From contig NZ_JAKUKA010000001.1 in the NCBI RefSeq assembly GCF_023156195.1, positions 5,270,001 through 5,334,000 of the forward strand: a DNA stretch of 64,000 bases. Direction: 5' to 3'. This DNA comes from Chitinophaga sedimenti. GTDB lineage: Bacteria; Bacteroidota; Bacteroidia; Chitinophagales; Chitinophagaceae. The notes under the pieces were generated by a model. The model searched no databases, was not told the DNA's origin, and saw nothing but the letters and a program-made list of their open reading frames with translations. Every line of letters starts with the position of its first letter. Position 1 is the first letter of the stretch. The position numbers and the translations under genes were made by a program. This document shows, piece after piece, positions 1-9,526 of the stretch.

Positions 1-1
1 C

Positions 2-106
2 GATACTTATTTTAACGGTGGATTGTTACTGGAAATGAAAGGTGGGGAAAAGATAGAAGTGAGCCGGAGACAGGCGGTGAAGTTTAAAGAAATGATGAGC
101 TTATAA
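2..106 (+). CDS. LytTR-domain response regulator, C-terminal fragment
   Basis: The window opens inside a gene. The last 34 codons end in ...EVSRRQAVKFKEMMSL followed by TAA. The VSRR...FKE pattern near the C-terminus is what is seen at the end of LytTR DNA-binding domains, the output domain of AlgR/AgrA/LytR-type response regulators that are common in Bacteroidota. The N-terminal receiver, if present, lies outside the window. The gene converges on pcrB and both share the palindromic terminator at 110-147. The call rests on a short tail, so family is likely but not certain. Confidence 0.6.
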   Translation, partial: DTYFNGGLLLEMKGGEKIEVSRRQAVKFKEMMSL

Positions 107-109
107 AAA

Positions 110-147
110 AGAGAAAGGGTTTGATGTTAACATCAAACCCTTTCTCT
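110..147. terminator. Bidirectional terminator, perfect 19-bp palindrome
   Basis: A perfect inverted repeat (arms 110-128 and 129-147) centred on GTTAAC. It has an A-run on the left and T-rich sequence on the right, so it can terminate both the upstream plus-strand gene and the minus-strand pcrB that ends at 148. Confidence 0.75.
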
Positions 148-900
148 TTAGATCTTAACCGGGGCGGTGTGTACCGCGTCCGCTATCTCTTTTATGAGGG
201 AAATATCTTTCTCTATTGCGTTGCCCACTACAATAATGTCGGCCCCGGCTTTACAGTTCAGGTAGGCCTTTTCGGCATCGCGGATGCCCCCGCCCACAAT
301 TACCGGGATGTCTACCATGCTGCTCACGCGGTGGATCATACTTTCGGTGATCGCTTTACGCGCGCCGCTGCCGGCGTCCATATATATTACTTTATTGCCC
401 AGCATTTCACCCGCCATGGCCGTCGCCATTGCGATATCGTCTTTATCTGCCGGAATGGGATTGGTATTGCTGATGTAGGATACTGTAGTAGGGGCGCCGC
501 CGTCTACCACCATATAGCCTGTGGAAATTACTTCCAGGCCGCTTTTTTAACCGGAACGGCTGAAATAACGTGTTGTCCGATCAGTAATTCTGCATTACGA
601 CCGGAAATGACAGAAAGATATAACAATGCATCTGCGTACCTGGAAACCTGTGAAGGGCTGCCCGGGAACAATACTACCGGGATGTCACAAGTGGCTTTGA
701 TCTGCTGGATCACTTCATCGAGATGATTGGTGATGACCAGGCTGCCGCCCAAGAACAGGTAGTCGACCTTGGCTTCGGTGCATTTCGCAGTGAGTTCGGC
801 TATCCCGTCAGGCGTAACCTTGTCCGGATCAACCAGAACCGCAAACGATTTTAATCCTTTGGCCTTTTTTCTAGGAATGAGTTGTATATTTTTTGTACAT
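148..900 (-). CDS. pcrB: PcrB-like geranylgeranylglyceryl/heptaprenylglyceryl phosphate synthase (frame-broken)
   Basis: TIM-barrel prenyltransferase of the PcrB/GGGP synthase family, which joins glycerol-1-phosphate to a polyprenyl diphosphate. Visible segments in order are KSFAVLVDPDKV near the N-terminus, YLFLGGSLVITNHLDEVI, a phosphate-loop-like VVLFPGSPSQVS, SNTNPIPADKDDIA, YMDAGSGA, VIVGGGIRDAEKA and ADIIVVGNAIEKD. These match the family well. The start at 900 (MYKK...) gives about 250 residues, the usual length. The frame is broken three times, all in A-runs of the coding strand (near 895, 873 and 545), each repaired by one added A. I read these as consensus errors, not a pseudogene. 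Confidence 0.85.
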
Positions 901-1105
901 CAAATGCATTGTTCCGGTTGTCGCAAATGTATAAATTTTTTGCTAATAAGCTAGTAGCTGAAACAAATATGCTTTACGGTAATTTATGATGCTAGTTATC
1001 AACGCCTATACGTGGATTTGCGCTTCCTTGTTTAAGTAATACGAGCAACTGCTGTGCCAGACCTTAAACAATTCATTAACAATTATTTGAAGTGCAAAGT
1101 TCACA

Positions 1106-1122
1106 ATGCACATCCTGTGCAT
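1106..1122. promoter_or_regulatory. Possible operator palindrome upstream of nrdJ
   Basis: A 7-bp inverted repeat, ATGCACA-TCC-TGTGCAT, lies about 100 bases before the nrdJ start in a 320-base non-coding stretch (901-1221). It does not match the NrdR box consensus, and I see no cobalamin riboswitch core motifs here. A regulator site is inference only. Confidence 0.25.
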
Positions 1123-1221
1123 AACAAAAGTGCGATAACCTTTTTCGTTGCGTTATATTAGTAATCCATTCGAGATTACAATATTCTATTTGCTAAATCT
1201 TTCCAAAAAAATCCCAAGGGC

Positions 1222-4200
1222 ATGAAAAATCAAGAGAAAAGAAAAACCGGGATTGCCTTCGCCGGGCATTTCACCAGGGACGGCGTAAGTCCATTTGACC
1301 AATTTGAATATGATTTACGAACGTCGGTGATCCGGAATCCGGGCGGTGATGTGGTATTTGAGATGACGAACGTGGAGGTGCCCCGTGGGTGGTCGCAGAT
1401 CGCGACCGATATTCTGGCCCAGAAATATTTCCGTAAAGCCGGTGTTCCCCAGCCTGATGGCAGCCTTGGCCGTGAAACTTCCGTAAAACAGGTGGTGCAC
1501 CGCATGGCTAATTGCTGGCGTATGTGGGGAGAACGGGCTGGATATTTTGCCTCCGTGGAAGATGCGACGATATTTTATGAGGAGTTGTCCTACTGCATGC
1601 TCAACCAGGCCTGCGTACCCAATTCTCCCCAATGGTTTAACACCGGTCTGCACGAAAGCTACGGCATCACCGGCAAGCCACAGGGTCATTATTATGTAGA
1701 CAATACAACGGGTAAACTGGAAAAATCCACTTCCGCTTACGAACGTCCGCAGCCCCATGCCTGTTTTATCCTGAGTGTAAGCGACGACCTGGTGAACGAT
1801 GGCGGCATTATGGACCTGTGGGTACGGGAAGCCCGCATCTTTAAATATGGCTCGGGTGTGGGTACCAACTACTCCCACATCAGGGCCGAAGATGAGAAGC
1901 TGAGCGGCGGCGGATCTTCCAGCGGCTTAATGAGCTTCCTGAAAATTGGTGACCGCGCGGCAGGCGCTATCAAATCGGGCGGTACTACCCGCCGGGCTGC
2001 TAAAATGGTGTGCTGGACCTGGACCACCCCGAAATTGAAAGTTTCGTGAACTGGAAAGTAGAGGAAGAGAAGAAAGTGGCCGCGCTGATCGCTGCCGGTT
2101 ACTCCTCCGATTACGAAGGAGAAGCTTACCGGACCGTGTCCGGGCAAAATTCGAATAACTCGGTACGCATCCCTAATACCTTCTTTCATCAATTAGATAA
2201 AGATGGAGATTGGGACCTGATCGCCCGTACCACCGGTAAAACCATGCGCTCGATCAAAGCGCGCAGCCTGTGGGACCAGATCGCCTACGCTGCATGGCGT
2301 TGTGCCGATCCGGGTACACAGTACGACACCACTATTAATGAGTGGCACACCTGTCCCCAGGGCGGCCGTATCAACGCGTCCAATCCCTGCTCGGAATACA
2401 TGTTCTGGACAATACCGCCTGCAACCTGGCCTCTGTGAACCTGCGCAAGTTCTTCGACGAGGGATCAAATACCTTCGATGTAAGCGGTTTTGAATATACC
2501 GTGCGCCTGTGGACCGTAGTGCTGGAAGTGTCCGTACTCATGGCGCAGTTCCCGTCGCCGGAAGTGGCGCAACTGAGCTACGAGTACCGTACGCTGGGAC
2601 TTGGTTACGCCAACCTCGGCTCTATGCTCATGGTAAGCGGCATTGCGTACGATAGCGAAGAAGCCCGGGGCATCGCTGGCGCCATTACGGCGATCATGAC
2701 CGGCGTATCCTATAAAACCTCGGCAGAAATGGCCGCTCACCTGGGCGCCTTCCCGAAATACCGGGAGAACCGTGAAGACATGCTCCGTGTAATGCGCAAC
2801 CACCGCGCCGCGGCTTATGATGCGGTAGACGCCTACGAAGGCATCGAGATCAAGCCACAGGGTATAAATGCCCGTTTTTGCCCGGATTACCTGCTGAAAG
2901 CGGCCACCAAAGCCTGGGACGATGCCGTGCAGTTGGGCGAGAAATATGGTTATCGCAACGCTCAGGCAACCGTTATTGCCCCCACCGGCACGATCGGGTT
3001 GGTGATGGATTGCGATACTACCGGTGTGGAACCCGACTTTGCGCTCGTGAAATTTAAGAAACTGAGCGGTGGCGGGTATTTCAAGATCATTAACCAGAGC
3101 ATTCCCACGGCGCTGCACAACCTCGGTTACAAGGAAAACGAGGTAAAAGCGATCGTGGATTATGCCAAAGGCACCGGTTCCTTTACCGGCGCGCCCTATA
3201 TTAACAGGCAAACCCTCAGCGAAAAAGGGTTTATCGCCGATGAGCTGAAAAAGCTGGATGCCGCCGTGGCGTCTGCCTTCGATATCGCCTTCGTGTTCAA
3301 TGTATATACCCTTGGCGAGGAATGCCTGCAACGCCGGGCTTTAAACCGGAACAATATTTCAACTTCGAATTCAATCTCCTGCACGAGCTGGGCTTCTCGG
3401 ACGAACAGATCGATGCGGCGAACGACTACGTTTGCGGCACCATGACGGTAGAAGGCGCACCTTACCTGAAAGAAGCGCACCTGCCCGTATTCGACTGCGC
3501 CAACAAATGTGGTAAAAGCGGCCAGCGTTACATTCACCCGCATGGCCACATCCGCATGATGGCCGCTGCGCAGCCCTTTATTTCTGGTGCGATCTCTAAA
3601 ACAATCAACCTGCCCAACGAGGCGTTGGTAGACGAAATAGCGGACTCCTATCGCCTTAGCTGGGAGCTGGGCCTTAAAGCCTGCGCCCTGTACCGCGATG
3701 GCTCCAAACTGAGCCAGCCGCTGAGCAACAAAACCGAGAAAAAGAAGAAAACCGAAGCCGAAGAGGAAGTACCTGCAGCCGCCAGCCAGATCATCGACCT
3801 GAACCAGCTCACGGTGGATGAACTCCTCGAAGAAGTGAATAAACGTGTACAGGAAAGCCCGGATACGAAGCTGAAACGCGCATTGAGCCGCATCATTGAG
3901 CGGAAAACGCTGCCTGCTAAACGGCGTGGCTTTACCCAAAAGGCAAAAGTGGGGGGACAGGCCGTGTTCCTGCGTACCGGCGAGTATAGCGATGGTACCC
4001 TGGGCGAGATCTTTATTGACCTGGCCAAAGAAGGCAGCACATTGCGAAGCCTGATGAACTGTTTCGCAATTTCTGTGTCGGTAGGCCTGCAATACGGCGT
4101 GCCGCTGGAAGAGTTCGTGGATAAATTCGTGTTTACCCGCTTTGAGCCCTCCGGTATGGTGGACCATCCGAACATCCGCTCCGCAACCTCACTGATCGAC

Positions 4201-4542
4201 TATATTTTCCGGGCGCTGGGGTACGAGTACCTGAACCGTACAGACCTGGTGCATGTCCACGACGAGCCGGGAAACACCGGCGAAGAGGAGTGGGATGAGC
4301 CCGTGGTGAAGCCGGAATTGTCGAATGTGCGGATTATCGGGGCTGTTAACCATCCCGCGCCGCAGCAACCGGCAAAAGCTAAACATGCGGTATCAGCCGC
4401 CAATGGCGAAAATAGTACCCAGGATTACATGCGCAGCATGCAAAGCGATGCGCCTGCCTGTAATACCTGCGGCCACATTACCGTACGGTCCGGCACCTGT
4501 TACAAATGCCTGAACTGCGGTAACAGTATGGGTTGCAGCTGA
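1222..4542 (+). CDS. nrdJ: Vitamin B12-dependent (class II) ribonucleotide reductase (frame-broken)
   Basis: Reduces ribonucleotides to deoxyribonucleotides using adenosylcobalamin, so it needs no oxygen or diferric cofactor. About 1,105 residues. Recognisable are CVPNSPQWFNTGL, the PHACFILSVSDDLV segment with a conserved Cys, KYGSGVGTNYSHIR, NPCSEYMFLDNTACNLASVNL (catalytic N-x-C-x-E loop after repair), IAPTGTIGLVMDCDTTGVEP, AQPFISGAISKTINLPN, and a Cys-rich tail CNTCGHITVRSGTCYKCLNC typical of NrdJ. The frame breaks at 2013, 2405 and 3334. At the first two a CCTGG has become CTGG; at the third the family sequence suggests CCTGGG became CCGGG. Starts at ATG 1222. No partner subunit gene is adjacent, as expected for class II. 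Confidence 0.93.
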
Positions 4543-4727
4543 TACGGGTATGGCGGCGGCCTGTTACTGGACGTCGCCGTTTCCTAACGAAGTATTAACA
4601 AATAGTCTAATGCCGCCTGTTTTGCTAAACGCCGGAACCGCCTGTGTGTATAGCTTTCGCGGAATGTAGACTTTGTTAATAATTTGTTATTCGGAGGCAA
4701 AAATTTCAAATAAAGTTAACACGCATG

Positions 4728-4800
4728 TACCTTTGTTATCAAATAGGGTTTTCATAGGATAGTAACAAATTGAGGGCGCTTTTCTAAGTGCCCTTTTCTT
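4728..4800 (+). ncRNA. Possible short transcript: TAnnTTTG promoter plus terminator
   Basis: TACCTTTG at 4728-4735 fits the Bacteroidota -7 element. About 40 bases later comes a 9-bp stem (4773-4781 with 4786-4794, one G-T pair) and a T-rich tail. No open reading frame is convincing here. A short RNA of about 60 nt or a processed leader is inferred; a clear -33 element is not visible. Confidence 0.3.
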
Positions 4801-5179
4801 TTCCCTCAATCGCTGAAAATCTCCATCACACTACATTTCAGGAAGCTTCTTTCTCACCCGCTACGCTCTTCTTCGTAAATATTTATTTCGTACTTCTGCC
4901 CGCTTACCTTCTAAAAGATCGTGTTCGTTCTGTTAAAACATCCGTTCGGATCCTTACATTTTACCCTTTTTCTGGCATGACGATGAAACTTTACCAGTTG
5001 CGCTCGAACTAGTAGGGTCTGTGGAAATACTACGCAACATTCCCCAATGTCGCATTATTATAATTATTTATATAATATCTAAAAAGCAGCCCCTTCTTTA
5101 AATATTTCTTATTTATTAAGCTAATTTTTAATGTTTGGCTATTTCTGATCTGGACATATTAATAATGTTTAAATATTAT

Positions 5180-5314
5180 TATATTTGCTACTGTATTAAT
5201 TTTTATATGGTTACTGTCCTATGAAAAACCAAAAATATTCCTACACCGCGTGAATCTTCATGCACCGTAAAATGACTCTCGAAAGCAATGGTTCGCCCAT
5301 TGCTTTTGTTTTTT
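5180..5314 (+). ncRNA. Possible short transcript with a 10-codon ORF and strong terminator
   Basis: TATATTTG (5180-5187) matches the Bacteroidota -7 promoter element. A 10-codon ORF (5221-5253, MKNQKYSYTA) follows. A 10-bp stem with a TTCGC loop and a G/T-rich tail (5282-5314) then forms a good intrinsic terminator. There is no larger gene in the region, so a small RNA or tiny peptide gene is possible. Inference from sequence signals only. Confidence 0.35.
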
Positions 5315-5499
5315 AGCCAGTTTTATTCCGCTGTTCGGCCGCCACTATAATCCACTTCATAGTCTGGCTCCCGTTTCAACTTATTTTTAGCTCTTGCATT
5401 TTGCCCAACAATAATGCTACTCTTAGCCAGGATTTTTAACGCGGGTGCAATCCTATCAGGACGAACCAAGCCCTTATACTGATTAACAACAACAGGTGT

Positions 5500-5665
5500 G
5501 AACCTTAATCCGGTTTATTGACCTGGGTGTAAACCGAAAACAAAGTACCAGGAAACTGCCATGTAAACCCAAATCAGGATTATTATTTAGTAGTGTAAAC
5601 TTAAATCAGGATTTTCTAACGATTAATGTAAACCTATTCCGGGACCTAGACCAGGACTAGACCCT
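5500..5665. repeat. Degenerate tandem repeats of a TGTAAACC-type unit
   Basis: Five imperfect units, each beginning with a form of (A/G)TGT(A/G)AACC, recur every 30-36 bases. Two of them share the extension AAATCAGGAT (near 5570 and 5600). Non-coding on both strands. Confidence 0.5.
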
Positions 5666-5684
5666 CCCTGCGCGATCCTATAGA

Positions 5685-5772
5685 CATCCTAGGTTCATCC
5701 TAGGTTCAAGATAGGTTCAAGGTAGGTTCGATATAGGTTCACAAACCTAGCTTGAACCTAAGGTGAACGAAG
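5685..5772. repeat. Array of TAGGTTCA direct repeats closed by inverted copies
   Basis: About five direct copies of an 11-mer ending in TAGGTTCA or TAGGTTCG are followed by inverted copies (AACCTAG, TGAACCTA). The array could fold into alternative hairpins. The next ~300 bases up to the gene at 6183 are G+C-rich with several short inverted repeats but no recognised RNA family or gene. Confidence 0.5.
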
Positions 5773-6182
5773 TATAAACGAAGGATCAACGAAAGATGTG
5801 ACCGAGGTCTGCCTGGGATCCATGTGGAACGACAACGAGCTGTGCATAATGAACCTCATCCGTAAGGTTATCGTTAGCGGAGCCGGACCTCGTGGGTCTT
5901 CGCGCAGTAATTCCGGGAGTGTGGCTGCTCCGCCCTAATAGCCTGCCGGTCGGTTGCCGGTACGCCTATGCTTGTCGTACCTGTCTAAGGCTGAAGGGAG
6001 CGACGCAACGGCGGCCGGGGAGAGATAAAATGCTGGCGACCAGATAATATTGAAGCTGCCTCCTGCGTTTAAAGCCCGTGCGGTCAGAAGGGGACCAAAT
6101 TAAATTTGGCCAATGCCTCCCCAAAATGTGGAAAACTTGTTTTTATTTACTATTTTTAAGCCATCAAAAAGCATTTACCCTT

Positions 6183-6761
6183 ATGAAAAAGCAGTTGTTT
6201 TTGCTGTCAATCGCACTGGTTACAGCCGCATCAGCGTCAGCTGAAGGCGACTGCCAGGCAGGACCTGTTCCGGGTCCGGGCGATGGGGCCGTTGTTTTTA
6301 ACAACGGCGATAAGGGTAATAATAATGAGAAAGGCGGCCCGGCGGGCAGCACTTCTTCCTCCACCACAACTACAACTACCACCACCAATACAAGGAGCAC
6401 TAAAAAGGCTACACGTTTCGAGGATTTCATCTGGACGATGCCCAATAATACCGAGGCAGTAAAGGTGGACGAGGCTGAAATGGAAAGTGCAGTGGTGGGG
6501 TTATACAAATGGTACCTGCAAAACGAGTCGAAGATTAATAATAGTCAGTCGACACAGGTGTCGCAGGGCAAAAGCATGGCTGCGCCCTTTAAAATTGATC
6601 CGAAAGCCTTACAACAATACTTCCAGTTCATTAAAAAGAACTTCCCGGGACTTAATGAAGAGAGCCTGGGCGAAAAGCAGGCTTCTGCCGTGCAGAAGAA
6701 ACTGGCCCCCGTTACCGCAGTGGATGACGTAGAGGCGCCAATGCCTATCACCAACAAGTAA
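6183..6761 (+). CDS. Exported low-complexity protein of unknown function
   Basis: A 192-residue protein starting MKKQLFLLSIALVTAASASA, a good signal peptide. It is followed by a Gly/Asn/Pro-rich stretch, a Thr/Ser run (about residues 58-76) and a helical C-terminal half. I do not recognise a family. The ATG at 6183 was chosen because it begins the signal peptide; an upstream in-frame ATG would bury it. Next gene starts 19 bases downstream on the same strand, so the two may be co-transcribed. Confidence 0.7.
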   Translation: MKKQLFLLSIALVTAASASAEGDCQAGPVPGPGDGAVVFNNGDKGNNNEKGGPAGSTSSSTTTTTTTTNTRSTKKATRFEDFIWTMPNNTEAVKVDEAEMESAVVGLYKWYLQNESKINNSQSTQVSQGKSMAAPFKIDPKALQQYFQFIKKNFPGLNEESLGEKQASAVQKKLAPVTAVDDVEAPMPITNK

Positions 6762-6780
6762 ATTTTTGTGACACACGCGA

Positions 6781-7271
6781 ATGCATATTCAGTTCAGGTA
6801 CGACAGACACGACGTTATTAATGCATTGCGTTCCCATTTTATGCGGCGGGGCGAAATCAGGGTGTTCAGCTATACATTTCTCCTCCTATTGCTGGTAACG
6901 ATTGCAGGGTCTATATTTAACCTGGTTAACGTTGGTGCGGTGACCGGGATTATTATCATGATACTGCTCATCAGCGCTACCTTCTGGTTCCTGCTTCCTA
7001 TTTCCATCTATAATAAATCTTACACCTTTAAGGAGTTTATCCGTCTCGGCTACACGGAAAGTGAAATGACCATCGGCACTGAAAATGGCGACCGGCCTAT
7101 GAGCTGGAGTAACTTTTCGCAGATCGTGGAAACCCGTACTTTCTTTTTCCTGTACCGGGATAAAAAGTCTTTTTTCTTGTTCCCCTCAGCGCATTTCCTT
7201 CTGATGAAGCGGCCGACGGTTTCCGCTCGCTGCTCAAAAACAAGTTCGACAGCTACCAGGTAAGCCGCTGA
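6781..7271 (+). CDS. YcxB-like two-TM membrane protein (frame-broken)
   Basis: Two hydrophobic segments (about residues 28-50 and 54-76) are followed by a soluble region with SWSNFSQIVETRTFFFLY and LFPSAAF...GFRSLLKNKF, the pattern of YcxB-like C-terminal domains. About 163 residues after repair. One base is missing near 7190; with it the frame runs to TGA at 7269-7271, directly abutting the convergent acetyltransferase. Function of the family is not established. Confidence 0.65.
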
Positions 7272-7720
7272 TTACAGTTGTTTGCTCATTTCGTAGTGTG
7301 GAATGTCTACTTCAATAAACTCATCGCCATCGATCATGTACCCATTGCGTTCGTAGAACCCAACGGCTTCCTTGCGCGCGTGCATCATGAGCCGGCCGTA
7401 CGAATCCTGCTTGGCCTGCTGCTCCGCATATTCCAGTAAGCTATTCCCGATACCCTGCCCCTGGTAGGTTTTATCCACCGCCATCTGCCGCAGCTGCACG
7501 GTGGTATCGTTCACAGGGCTCAGGATGCAACAACCGATCATGGGACCTCACCCCGGCCTTTTTCACGGGTAAAGCAGCCAATCAGTTTATCGTTGATCTC
7601 CTGGCGCAGGTATTCCTCGGAGAAAGTAAGTCCGAGCGGTTTGCGGAGGATGTTATCGCGCAGGTGTACCATGGCACGGTAGTCGGCACTGCCGTAATCG
7701 ATGATGCGTAAAGAAAACAT
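7272..7720 (-). CDS. GNAT-family N-acetyltransferase (frame-broken)
   Basis: About 149 residues. The acetyl-CoA loop is clear in VDKTYQGQGIGNSLLEYAEQ (Q-x-x-G-I-G), followed by MHARKEAVGFYERNGY, the usual GNAT beta6-alpha4 region. The frame shifts near 7545, leaving two overlapping pieces. The gene is 3 bases downstream of the PRPP-synthetase homologue on the same strand, so the two may form a unit. Substrate cannot be predicted. Confidence 0.8.
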
Positions 7721-7723
7721 AAT

Positions 7724-8636
7724 CTATTCAAAATAATCTACAATCAGTTTATTCACGGACCGCACGGTGAGCATCGGGTCATTGATCTGCCGCGCGTTCG
7801 GGTGGGTATCCGTACAAACCAAACGGCTGATAACGCCGCTTTGTTTAATCTTATCAAATCCCCGGCCAGCAAAAATGCCATGTGTAGTGATCACGGCAAT
7901 GTCTTTGGCGCCCGCTTCCAGGTATGCTTCAGCGGCATGCAGCAGGGAGCCGCCCGTCCGGATCATATCATCGTAAATGATCACCCGCATGTTCTTCACA
8001 TTGGCGCTGATAGCAGTGATCGCCGTTTCTTCCCCGAAATTCGTTCTTAAAAACAAAGGCAGGCTGCACATGGAGGTCATTGGCCAGCGACTCTACCCAT
8101 TTAGCACGGCCGGCATCGGTACTGGCGAGAATAAAGGGCTGTCCATCCGCTATTTCCAGCGCCGCCTCTTTCACAATATCCTTTGCATACAGGTGCACCG
8201 GGCGAATCTTGCTTTCAAAATAATAAGAAATGCCATCGGCATGCAGGTCGATCATGATCACCTTATTGCCCATAGACGTGGCGGGCAGCGAGGAAAAGAG
8301 GATGGCGCGGTTTTTGGCTTTCACGATTTCGCCCTCCTTTACGGCGCGCTCCATAGTGGAGTAGCCAAAATAAGGAATTACCATGTTGAGCGACAGGGCG
8401 CCCAGCTGTACGCAGCCATTGGCAAGGTCGAACAATTCCAGCGTTTCACAATCGTCGATCGTGCCGCCAACGATGATCACTTCCTTGCCGCTAACGTTAC
8501 TGGTTATACGGTGATAGTGTTCGCCATCGGGGAAATCGGTAATTTCCATTTGCCCGTTTTCCCAGTTCGTAATCGCCAGGATGTCCTGTTTCAGGTAGTC
8601 GTACCGTTGGGTAGAAAAGATAATTTTTTGAGGCAT
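7724..8636 (-). CDS. Ribose-phosphate pyrophosphokinase homologue (frame-broken)
   Basis: About 303 residues. It shows FPDGEHYHRI (the FxDGE motif of PRPP synthetases), PYFGYSTMERA, MIDLHADGISYYF and a phosphoribosyltransferase-type loop VIIYDDMIRTGGSL (PRPP-binding D-D-x-x-x-T-G-G). The predicted role is making PRPP from ribose-5-phosphate and ATP. The sequence is divergent from the housekeeping Prs, so this may be a second, specialised copy. ATG at 8636 begins MPQKIIF. The frame breaks near 8040. Confidence 0.8.
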
Positions 8637-8727
8637 ACGTAAAAGTATAAAACTCCCGGCAAAACGCTGTACTGTGGAAACTTTTAACTTTTCATTTGCC
8701 AACGGAAAGCTAAATTTGGAAGATTGT

Positions 8728-9487
8728 ATGAGGCATTTTCTGATCAGATATACCGCGGCACTATTCCTGTTATTGGCCCTGGCTGCGCAAAGCACAACAG
8801 CACAGGTACGCATTTCGGGTACGGTGGTGGATGTAGACACACAGGAAGGCGTGGCAGGCGTTTCCATCAGGGCCGTGAAAGGCCGCTACGGCACCATCAG
8901 CAGTGAAGCCGGCCGGTTTTATATTGAAGCCAATCCCGGTGATACGCTGGAATTCAGCATGATCAGTTATGTACGTTATGAGTTCCTTGTACCCGCTATT
9001 TCCGGTACCTTCACCATTTCCATGAAAAGGCAGGTGATTACCCGGCGGTGTAGGCGTTCGCGGTCGTAACTACCAGCGCGACTCTGCCGCCATCCGCGAC
9101 GAATACGGCAAATACTTTAATTATAAAAAGCCCGGGGCCATGGATGTGTTAAAAACATTGCCATCCAACCCGATCACCGCACTCAGTTACATGATCCCGA
9201 ACAAGGACCGCAAACGTAAGGTGGCCTTCCGCGAACAGTTGCAGTATTGGGAAAAGGAAAAGTATGTAGATCACCGCTACTCGCCCGAACTGGTAAACCG
9301 CATGACGAAGCTCGATGGCGCGGAACTGGACAGCTTTATGTTACGTTACCGTCCTTCGTACCAGTTTTTAGAAGAGAGTACGGAATATGATCTGCTGCTG
9401 TTCATCAAACAATCGTTCGAAAGGTATCAGCAGGAAAAAGGAGTGAAGAAGAAAGAAGAAACGCCGGATACCACGGCATCTAAATAA
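8728..9487 (+). CDS. Exported carboxypeptidase-like regulatory (CarboxypepD_reg) domain protein (frame-broken)
   Basis: Signal peptide MRHFLIRYTAALFLLLALAA, then an Ig-like ISGTVVDVDTQEGVAGVSIR...DTLEFSMISY segment, the N-terminal extension type common on Bacteroidota outer-membrane proteins. A 140-residue C-terminal part has no recognised domain. About 252 residues after repair. The frame breaks near 9042, where CCGG probably stands for CCTGGG (family-like reading ITLGGVGVRGRNY). A terminator follows at 9491. Confidence 0.65.
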
Positions 9488-9490
9488 ATG

Positions 9491-9526
9491 AAAAGTCCCG
9501 GTGTTCATATGCCGGGACTTTTTTTT
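9491..9526. terminator. Bidirectional terminator
   Basis: AAGTCCCGG stem with a 9-base loop and its complement followed by eight T; lies between the convergent gene ending at 9487 and the efflux operon ending at 9525. Confidence 0.8.

Noticed and set aside
961..1221. Cobalamin riboswitch upstream of the B12-dependent reductase
   Set aside because: The conserved core segments (GCCACTG and the B12-box) are not present on either strand.
4788..5012. Plus-strand open frame of 74 codons after nrdJ
   Set aside because: It overlaps a terminator, has no recognisable motif or ribosome-binding context, and its composition is that of non-coding A+T-rich DNA.
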